Below are positions 57,717 through 64,000 of a stretch of 64,000 nucleotides of DNA, piece after piece (within the stretch, counting starts at the first letter, position 1; the number at the start of each line of letters is the position of its first letter). Made by a program: the position numbers and the translations under genes. The notes beneath the pieces are model-generated. The model worked only from the letters and a program-made list of their open reading frames with translations, searched no databases and was not told the origin of the DNA. Where the stretch lies: NCBI GenBank assembly GCA_012840355.1, contig DULN01000010.1, forward strand, positions 1 through 64,000. Direction: 5' to 3'. Source of the DNA: Clostridiales bacterium. GTDB lineage: Bacteria; Bacillota; Clostridia; Oscillospirales; CAG-272.

Positions 57717-59090
57717 ATGGAAACGACAGCATTCGAGCATAACCTTTCAAAAGGCAATGTAACCGCCCAGCTTTTCCGATTCGCTTTGCCGTTTTTAATA
57801 TCAAACCTCATCCAGTCGCTTTACAGCGTCGCCGATATGGTTATAGTCGGGCAGTTCGCCGGAACCGAAGCCATGTCGGGCGTCAATATCGGAAGCCAGG
57901 CGACGTTTATAATCACAAACATAGTTTTCGGCTTGTGCGTCGGTGGCACGGTGCTTATCGGCCAGTACATGGGCGCGGGCAACCGCAATGCCATCCGCGA
58001 AGTGATAGGCACGCTTTTTTCAGGCCTGCTCATCCTCGCCGCGGTGATAACGGCGTCCATGCTGATTCTCACCGACCCCTTGCTTAGGCTCATCCAGACG
58101 CCTCCGGAATCGTATGCCTTCGCGAAATCGTATTTTATCGTCACCGTATCCGGAATAGTTTTCATTTTCGGCTACAACGCCTTGTCCGCCGTCATGCGCG
58201 GGCTTGGCGACAGCAAAAACCCGCTTTATTTCGTTACAATCGCGTGCTTTACAAACATAGTGCTTGACCTGCTTTTAGTCGCAGTCATCCCGCTCGGCGC
58301 GATGGGCGCTGCGATTGCTACCGTCGTCTCGCAGGCGCTGAGCATGATACTTTGCATCATTTACCTGCGCAAAAAGGGCTTTATATTCAATTTTAGCCGC
58401 TCGTCGTTCAAGCTGCACAAGCATAGGGTGCGCCAAATTATAACTGTCGGCTTGCCGTCGGCTATCCAAAACGGCACCGTGGGCATCTCGTTTATGTTCC
58501 TCACAGCGTTCGCAAACTCGATTGGCTATGCGGCGTCGGCGGCGCTCGGCGCGGTCGGCAAATACAACGGCTTTGCGATTTTGCCAGCGGTCGCTATAAG
58601 CTCGTCGGTATCGGCGATGGTGTCACACAACATCGGCGCGGGCGAGTATGAGCGCGCCAAAAAGACGATGCTGACCGGCATGCTTTTCGCGATGGCGATT
58701 ACATACCCGATTTTTATACTCACGCAGCTTTTCCCGGCGCAGATAATAAAGATATTCAACGATGACCCCGCGCTTTTGGCATACGGCGTCGAGTATTTGC
58801 GCGTGTTCTCGTTTGACTATTTGCTTGTGCCTTTTGTCTTCTGCTTCAACGGCCTATACACCGGCGCGGGGCATACGAGGTTTTCGCTGTTTAACAGCCT
58901 TATATCCTCGGTATTAGCGCGCGTACCGGCAGCTTATGTGTTCGGCTTCGTGTTCGGCTGGGGGCTGCGCGGCATAGGCGTGGGCGCGCCGTTTGCGACG
59001 CTTGTCGCGCTGATTGTCGGCGTAATATTCTTTATATCCGGCAAATGGAAGAAGCAGGTTGTGGTATTAAGCCCGCATGGCGAAGAATAA
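57717..59090 (+). CDS. MATE-family efflux transporter
   Basis: A 457-residue protein with twelve predicted helices. The N-terminal half shows FALPFLISNLIQSLYSVADMVIVG and GSQATF.., and the C-terminal half repeats the pattern (VGLPSAIQNG...), as in MATE/DinF-type transporters. Substrates are usually cationic drugs, but the fold is shared with lipid II flippases. Placed in front of cell-wall genes, a role in wall precursor handling cannot be excluded but is not shown. Confidence 0.93.
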   Translation: METTAFEHNLSKGNVTAQLFRFALPFLISNLIQSLYSVADMVIVGQFAGTEAMSGVNIGSQATFIITNIVFGLCVGGTVLIGQYMGAGNRNAIREVIGTLFSGLLILAAVITASMLILTDPLLRLIQTPPESYAFAKSYFIVTVSGIVFIFGYNALSAVMRGLGDSKNPLYFVTIACFTNIVLDLLLVAVIPLGAMGAAIATVVSQALSMILCIIYLRKKGFIFNFSRSSFKLHKHRVRQIITVGLPSAIQNGTVGISFMFLTAFANSIGYAASAALGAVGKYNGFAILPAVAISSSVSAMVSHNIGAGEYERAKKTMLTGMLFAMAITYPIFILTQLFPAQIIKIFNDDPALLAYGVEYLRVFSFDYLLVPFVFCFNGLYTGAGHTRFSLFNSLISSVLARVPAAYVFGFVFGWGLRGIGVGAPFATLVALIVGVIFFISGKWKKQVVVLSPHGEE

Positions 59091-59121
59091 TTAGGCGTTG
59101 CCGCTTAGGATAGGATAAAAC

Positions 59122-60960
59122 ATGTGCGGTTTTGTGGGATTTACAGGATATATTGAGGACAAAGAGGAGATAATCTCGCGCATGTCGGCGCGCATCGAGC
59201 ACCGCGGCCCCGACATGTGGGGCAGCTATTGCGACGGCGACATAGCGCTTGGCTTCCGCAGGCTGTCGATACTCGACCTGTCGGAGAGCGGCAGGCAGCC
59301 GATGAGCACGCCGAGCGGCAGGTATGTCATCGTCTATAACGGCGAGATTTACAATTTCCTCGAGCTGCGCCGCGACCTTGAGGCGCGCGGCAGGAAGTTT
59401 GTCTCGCGCTGCGACACTGAGGTGCTTGTTGCCGCTTACGAGGAGTACGGCGAGGGTATCGTCGAGCGGCTGCGCGGCATGTTCGCGTTCGCGATTTGGG
59501 ACAAAGAAGAAAAGGTGCTGTTCGGCGCGCGCGACATTTTCGGCATAAAGCCGTTTTACTACGGCAAGCTGCCGGGCGGCGGGCTGATTTTCGGCTCCGA
59601 GATTAAGGCGTTCCTCGAGCATCCCGCGTTCCTAAAGCGAGTAAATCCCCGAGCGCTGCGCCCTTATCTAACATTTCAGTACTCTGCGACCGAAGAGACG
59701 TTCTTCGAGGGAGTCTACAAGCTGCCGCCCGCCCACTATTTCGTCTACAAAGGCGGCGAGATGAAGATAAAGCGCTACTACGACTTCATTTTCGAGGAAG
59801 AGCGCATACCGTTTGAAGAATGCGTCGAGCGGCTAGACGCCGCGATACGCGAGTCGGTAAAGGCGCACCAGATAAGCGACGTCAAAGTGGGCGCGTTTTT
59901 GTCGGGCGGCGTCGACTCGAGCTACATCACCGCCGCAATGATGCCCGACACTACTTTTTCGGTCGGGTTTGACTTTCATAAATTTAATGAAACCAACTAC
60001 GCCGCGGAGCTGTCCGAGCGGCTCGGAATAAAAAACGTCCGCAGGATGCTTTCTGCCGACGAGTGCTTCGAGGCGCTGCCGACGATCCAGTACCATATGG
60101 ACGAGCCTCAGTCAAACCCGTCGTCTGTGCCTCTGTATTTTCTTGCCAAGCTCGCAGCCGAGCATGTGACGGTCGTGCTTTCGGGCGAAGGATCAGACGA
60201 GATTTTCGCGGGATACGAGTGGTACGACGATACGCCGCTGCTGCGCAAATACAAAAAGCTTGTGCCGGCGTTTTTGCGCCGCGCGATAGCCGCCGCGGCA
60301 AGCAGGCTGCCTTATTTTAAGGGGCACGATTTCCTCATCCGCGGTTCAGGCCGGCCAGAGGACTATTTCGTCGGGCAGGCGCTTGTTTATACAGAGCACG
60401 AGGCGCAAAAAATCCTCCGTCCGGAATACCGCTCCGGCCCCTCCCCGCGCGATATTACCGCGCCGATATACGCGCGCGTAAAAGGCAAGACTGAGCTTGA
60501 GAAAAAGCAGTACCTTGACCTTTCGCTATGGTTGCCCGGCGACATACTGCTCAAGGCGGACAAGATGAGCATGGCACACTCGCTTGAGCTGCGCGTGCCG
60601 TTCCTTGACAAAAACGTCTTTGAGATGGCGCGGAAAATCCCGTCGGATTATAAGATAAACGGCAAAAATACAAAATACGTCTTGCGCATGGCGGCAAACC
60701 GCACCATTCCTGACGACTGGGCAAACCGCGAAAAGGTGGGTTTCCCCGTGCCGATACGCTATTGGCTGCGCGAGGAGAAATACTACGGTTTCGCGCGCGA
60801 TTATTTCACGATGCCCGAGGCGGCGCAGTTTTTCGATACGAATGCCCTAATGAGCCTGCTTGAGCGGCACCGCGAGGGCAAGGAGAACAACGGGCGTAAA
60901 ATTTGGACCGCGCTGGTCTTCCTTGTCTGGTACAAACGCTTTTTTATCGACGAAGGCTGA
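59122..60960 (+). CDS. asnB: Asparagine synthase, glutamine-hydrolysing (AsnB/AsnH)
   Basis: A 612-residue enzyme: Cys2 nucleophile of the glutaminase domain (MCGFVGFTG), RHRGPD-type HRGPD motif, then the synthetase domain with SGGVDSS. In lactic acid bacteria a relative (AsnH) amidates D-Asp of the peptidoglycan cross-bridge. Here it lies 18 nt before a D-aspartate-ligase-like gene, so that role is a reasonable inference, but ordinary asparagine synthesis is equally possible. Confidence 0.95.
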   Translation: MCGFVGFTGYIEDKEEIISRMSARIEHRGPDMWGSYCDGDIALGFRRLSILDLSESGRQPMSTPSGRYVIVYNGEIYNFLELRRDLEARGRKFVSRCDTEVLVAAYEEYGEGIVERLRGMFAFAIWDKEEKVLFGARDIFGIKPFYYGKLPGGGLIFGSEIKAFLEHPAFLKRVNPRALRPYLTFQYSATEETFFEGVYKLPPAHYFVYKGGEMKIKRYYDFIFEEERIPFEECVERLDAAIRESVKAHQISDVKVGAFLSGGVDSSYITAAMMPDTTFSVGFDFHKFNETNYAAELSERLGIKNVRRMLSADECFEALPTIQYHMDEPQSNPSSVPLYFLAKLAAEHVTVVLSGEGSDEIFAGYEWYDDTPLLRKYKKLVPAFLRRAIAAAASRLPYFKGHDFLIRGSGRPEDYFVGQALVYTEHEAQKILRPEYRSGPSPRDITAPIYARVKGKTELEKKQYLDLSLWLPGDILLKADKMSMAHSLELRVPFLDKNVFEMARKIPSDYKINGKNTKYVLRMAANRTIPDDWANREKVGFPVPIRYWLREEKYYGFARDYFTMPEAAQFFDTNALMSLLERHREGKENNGRKIWTALVFLVWYKRFFIDEG

Positions 60961-60978
60961 GGGACGGTGTTATAGCAT

Positions 60979-62202
60979 ATGCATGAGAAAATTATGCCCG
61001 TGCTGCTCGGAGCGGACCTAAACTGCTACAACATCGCGCGCGCATTCCACGAGCGCTACGGCGTGCGCTCGCATGCGTTTGGCAGGTACCGAATCGGCGT
61101 GACAAGCAACACGAGGATACTCGATTTTACCGTCGTGCCCGACCTAGACGACCCCGAGAGCGCAAAATCGATGCTTTTGGAGTTCGCCAAAGCGCACAGC
61201 GACAAAATAATGATAGCTTTCGGGTGTACAGACGCGTATGTCGAGCTACTCGCGAAGCTCAAGCCGGAGCTGAGCGAGTACTATATCGTGCCTTATACAG
61301 ACTATCACCTTATAAAGAGGCTGACCGACAAATCGCGGTTTTACGAGCTTTGCCGGCGCATGGGTATACCGTTCCCCGCGACGCATGTGATAACGCCCGA
61401 GGACAAGCCCGAGATACCCTTCCGCCCGCCGGTGGTAATAAAGCCTGCGGTGAGCGCCGAGTATTGGAAGCATGAGTTTGAGGGTATGAAAAAGGTCTAC
61501 GTCGCCGAAACCGTTGAGGAAGCGCTCGGGATAATCTCGAAAATCCGCGCCGCGGGCTATCCCGAAAACATAATTGTCCAGGACCGCATCCCCGGCGACG
61601 ATTCGCACATGTATGTGCTCACCGCTTACTGCGACAGAAACGCCAAAGTCCGGATGATGTGCCTCGGGCATGTGCTGCTCGAGGAGCACACGCCAAAGGG
61701 GCTGGGCAACCACGCAGCGATAATAACCGAAAGCAACCCACAGCTTTGCGACCGGCTGCGCTCACTGCTTGAAGAAGTTGGGTTTACAGGATACGCAAAC
61801 TTCGATATTAAGTACGACTCGCGCGACGACACATTCCGAGTGTTTGAGATAAACGTGAGGCTCGGCCGCAGCAACTATTATGTGACAGCGGCGGGCAACA
61901 ACGTTGCCGAGTACATCGTGCGCGACTACCTCGAAGGTGGTTTTACCGACGCCGACGGATGCAAAATCTCCGAGCGCGAGATATACTGGCGCTATATTCC
62001 CGACTGCATCGTCTACAAATACTCGACGCCTGAGCTGGCGTCGCGGGTAAGGATGCTAAAAAAATGCGGGCGGGCCTACTCGTCGTTGCGCTACGGGCCG
62101 GACCTAAAAGGCAACATAAAAAGGCGAGTTTACGTTTGGCTGCATGAGAAGAGGCATATTGGGAAATTTAAAAAGTATTATAAAATCCCGGAAAAGAATT
62201 AA
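60979..62202 (+). CDS. aslA: ATP-grasp ligase, D-aspartate ligase (Aslfm/AslA)-like
   Basis: A 407-residue ATP-grasp protein. It opens MPVLLGADLNCYNIARAFHE, very close to the remembered start of the Enterococcus faecium D-aspartate ligase (IPILLGSDMNVYGMARSFHE), and shares IVQDRIPGDDS, MMCLGHxLLE, and FTGYANFDIKYD with it. Those enzymes add D-Asp to the lysine side chain of UDP-MurNAc-pentapeptide. The metal-binding acidic residues of ATP-grasp are present in FEINVRLGRSNY. Adjacent aspartate racemase and asparagine synthase support the assignment. The comparison is from memory and needs an alignment. Confidence 0.82.
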   Translation: MHEKIMPVLLGADLNCYNIARAFHERYGVRSHAFGRYRIGVTSNTRILDFTVVPDLDDPESAKSMLLEFAKAHSDKIMIAFGCTDAYVELLAKLKPELSEYYIVPYTDYHLIKRLTDKSRFYELCRRMGIPFPATHVITPEDKPEIPFRPPVVIKPAVSAEYWKHEFEGMKKVYVAETVEEALGIISKIRAAGYPENIIVQDRIPGDDSHMYVLTAYCDRNAKVRMMCLGHVLLEEHTPKGLGNHAAIITESNPQLCDRLRSLLEEVGFTGYANFDIKYDSRDDTFRVFEINVRLGRSNYYVTAAGNNVAEYIVRDYLEGGFTDADGCKISEREIYWRYIPDCIVYKYSTPELASRVRMLKKCGRAYSSLRYGPDLKGNIKRRVYVWLHEKRHIGKFKKYYKIPEKN

Positions 62203-62234
62203 GGGAAGCTTTGCCGGGAAAAAGGCGCATTAAG

Positions 62235-62939
62235 ATGAAAAAACCGGTTGTATTAGGCATACTCGGCGGGCTTGGCCCGATGGCGGGCGCATATTTTTAC
62301 GAGCTTCTTATAAGGCACACCAAGGCGGACACCGACCAGGAGCACATCGACGTCGTGCTCTCCGGCCGCGCCTCGACGCCCGACCGCACGGCGTTTATCT
62401 GCGGGCGCTCGGACAAAAACCCGCTCGAGCAGATGATTGCCGACGCGAAAAGGCTAATAGATTACGGCGCGGACATACTGGCGATGCCGTGCAACACCGC
62501 GCATTACTTTTATGATAGCCTCAGCCGCGCCATTACGGTGCCGCTTATAAACATAATCGAGGTGACGGTCGGCCGCGCGCTCAGCGAAGGCTGCGCGAAG
62601 GTCGGTATAATGGCGACCGAAGGCACGGTCGCGTCCGGCACCTACCAAAAATACTGCGACGCCGTGGGGCTTGCCTGGGAGGTGCCTTCGCGCGAAGGGC
62701 AGGATAGGCTGAACAGGATTATATACGACGAGATAAAGCCGGGCAAAGAGCCCGACATGGATAGCTTCCGCAAGGTCGAGCGCGAGCTGACCTCGCGCGG
62801 CTGCGACCGGATTATACTCGGCTGCACCGAGCTATCGCTCTTATGCCGCGACCACAAGCTCGGGCTGCTTTACATAGATTCGCTCAAAACACTCGCATTC
62901 GAAGCCATAAAGGCGTGCGGGAAAGAGATTAGGGAGTAG
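62235..62939 (+). CDS. racD: Aspartate/glutamate racemase family protein
   Basis: A 234-residue racemase with the two catalytic cysteines in MPCNTAHYFY and LGCTELSLL. The N-terminal GILGGLGPMAGAYFYELL motif is that of aspartate racemase. It would supply D-Asp to the ligase upstream. ATG 62235 is chosen behind GGGAAAAAGG; a TTG at 62211 is less likely. It is 32 nt after the ligase and 6 nt before murE. Confidence 0.92.
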   Translation: MKKPVVLGILGGLGPMAGAYFYELLIRHTKADTDQEHIDVVLSGRASTPDRTAFICGRSDKNPLEQMIADAKRLIDYGADILAMPCNTAHYFYDSLSRAITVPLINIIEVTVGRALSEGCAKVGIMATEGTVASGTYQKYCDAVGLAWEVPSREGQDRLNRIIYDEIKPGKEPDMDSFRKVERELTSRGCDRIILGCTELSLLCRDHKLGLLYIDSLKTLAFEAIKACGKEIRE

Positions 62940-62945
62940 CCTTAT

Positions 62946-64000
62946 ATGGAGCTAGGAAGGCTTGTCGAAGCTGCGGGCGGGGTTTGCCCCGAGAAGTTTT
63001 TGCGCCGCAATATAAAAGGGCTCGTGTACGACTCGCGAGAGGCTGGGCCGGGGCTTTTGTTTTTCTGCCTTGTAGGCGCAAAGCACGACGGCCACGAGTT
63101 CGCGGCGGACGCGTACCTGCGCGGCTGCCGGGACTTCGTCTGCGAGCGGCAGCTCGAGCTGCCGCCGGACGCCTCGCAAACTATAGCGGCAAACTCGCGG
63201 CAGGCGCTTGCGGCTATGGCGGCGGAGTTTTACGGGCACCCGGCAAAGCGGCTCACTTTGATAGGCGTGACGGGCACAAAGGGCAAAACCTCGGTCGCCT
63301 CGTATATACAACACATTTTAAACTACTCGGCGGGGCTGCGCGGCAACCCGCATATCGCCGCGCTTGTCGGCACAAACGGCATCGACATCCGCGGCGTTGT
63401 TACCCCAACGCCGAACACGACGCCCGAAAGCCTTATACTTCACCGCTCGTTTGCCGAAATGGCAGAGCGAGGCGTAAAATACGCCGTGCTTGAGGTGTCG
63501 TCGCAAGCTTATAAAACGTTCAGAGTACACGGCATTGAGTTTGACTTCGGGGTATTTACAAACCTATCCCACGGCGACCATATCGGGCCGGCTGAGCACG
63601 CGACATTCGAGGAATACCGCGACTGCAAGGCGCAGCTTTTTGCAAACTCCAAATTTGCGGTGATAAACGCCGACGACGAGTACGCCGGCTATATGGCGCG
63701 CGCGCTGCCTGCCGGCGCAGAGTATGTAACATGCGGTATCCGCTCGGCGGCGGATTACGCGATATATGGCATTGAAAAATGGAAAAGCCCGACCGCGCTG
63801 GGTGTTTCGTTTACGCTGAGATACGGGAAAGAGAGCGTTGCGCTCTCCGTGCCGTGTCCCGGCGAGTTTAGCGCAACAAACGCTGCGCTTGCATACGCCG
63901 TGGCGCGCGAGCTTGGCGTGCCGGCAGCCGAGATAGCGCAGGCGCTTAGGGCTGCAACGGTACGCGGGCGGTTTGAGCTGGTTGAAGTTTTGCCGTACGC
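62946..64000 (+). CDS. murE: UDP-MurNAc-tripeptide synthetase MurE, 3' end beyond the window
   Basis: The first 351 residues of a Mur ligase. The N-terminal domain is followed by the ATP-binding VTGTKGKTSVASY, the mid-motif TPNTTPESL, and NLSHGDHI-type region ending FEEYRDCK. These mark MurE, which adds the third amino acid (L-Lys or meso-DAP) to UDP-MurNAc-L-Ala-D-Glu. The DNPR-type specificity motif lies in the missing C-terminal domain, so the amino acid cannot be read. It follows racD by 6 nt and is probably part of the same operon. Confidence 0.9.
   Translation, partial: MELGRLVEAAGGVCPEKFLRRNIKGLVYDSREAGPGLLFFCLVGAKHDGHEFAADAYLRGCRDFVCERQLELPPDASQTIAANSRQALAAMAAEFYGHPAKRLTLIGVTGTKGKTSVASYIQHILNYSAGLRGNPHIAALVGTNGIDIRGVVTPTPNTTPESLILHRSFAEMAERGVKYAVLEVSSQAYKTFRVHGIEFDFGVFTNLSHGDHIGPAEHATFEEYRDCKAQLFANSKFAVINADDEYAGYMARALPAGAEYVTCGIRSAADYAIYGIEKWKSPTALGVSFTLRYGKESVALSVPCPGEFSATNAALAYAVARELGVPAAEIAQALRAATVRGRFELVEVLPY

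Overview
The window reads as chromosome of an anaerobic, endospore-forming clostridial Firmicute with roughly 55 percent GC. Sporulation genes (spoIVA, a SPOCS/DUF3794-LysM coat-type protein, a LysM-GH18 cortex-lytic-type enzyme), the clostridial yajC-TIGR04086-SCIFF-ScfB block, hybrid cluster protein with rubredoxin and ferredoxin, and two radical SAM/SPASM enzymes all point to a strict anaerobe in class Clostridia. Many genes use TTG or GTG starts behind good Shine-Dalgarno sites. No phage, insertion sequence or CRISPR array was seen. I cannot name the genus.

Layout. 0-9 kb: 5S rRNA, small Cys protein, spoIVA, EamA transporter, HIT protein, LysM-GH18 enzyme, the VTC / DUF4956 / Cthe_2159-type operon, and an orphan anaerobic sulfatase-maturase-like protein. 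9.0-9.9 kb: a long gene-free stretch with its own strong promoter and many hairpins, a candidate structured RNA. 9.9-15.8 kb: orphan solute-binding lipoprotein, UlaG-like lactonase, deoC, rbsK and the SPOCS-LysM protein. 15.9-24.3 kb (minus strand): a redox/sugar-acid cluster (flavoprotein, SDR, Old Yellow Enzyme with Fe-S cysteines, TIM-barrel epimerase, D-2-hydroxyacid dehydrogenase), then a YesL-type protein, a SpoIIM-like protein and proC. 24.4-34.7 kb: MtaA/UroD-type proteins, GNAT, an unusual pyrB carrying a PyrI-like zinc knuckle, yajC to scfB, a broken M28 peptidase, ylxM-ffh-rpsP-khpA. 34.8-39.1 kb: a BlaI/BlaR1-type pair and a secreted beta-helix protein.

39.2-50.5 kb is a complete type IV pilus locus (pilP-like, secretin-like, pilT, pilC, pilM, pilN, pilO, pilB, pilA, pilD). 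Its PilQ-like protein has a LysM domain and a long string of secretin N-type repeats but no recognisable outer-membrane barrel. It would suit a peptidoglycan-anchored collar in a single-membrane cell, and I regard it as the most interesting system here.

50.6-57.3 kb: tRNA-Leu(GAG), an aldo/keto reductase, a truncated lipoprotein start, a Crp/Fnr regulator divergent from ferredoxin-rubredoxin-hcp with a perfect palindrome placed for class II activation, a PfkB kinase, and TPP riboswitch-controlled thiT. 57.6-64 kb: MATE exporter, asparagine synthase, a D-aspartate-ligase-like ATP-grasp protein, aspartate racemase and the 5' part of murE, together suggesting a D-Asp/D-Asn peptidoglycan cross-bridge pathway.
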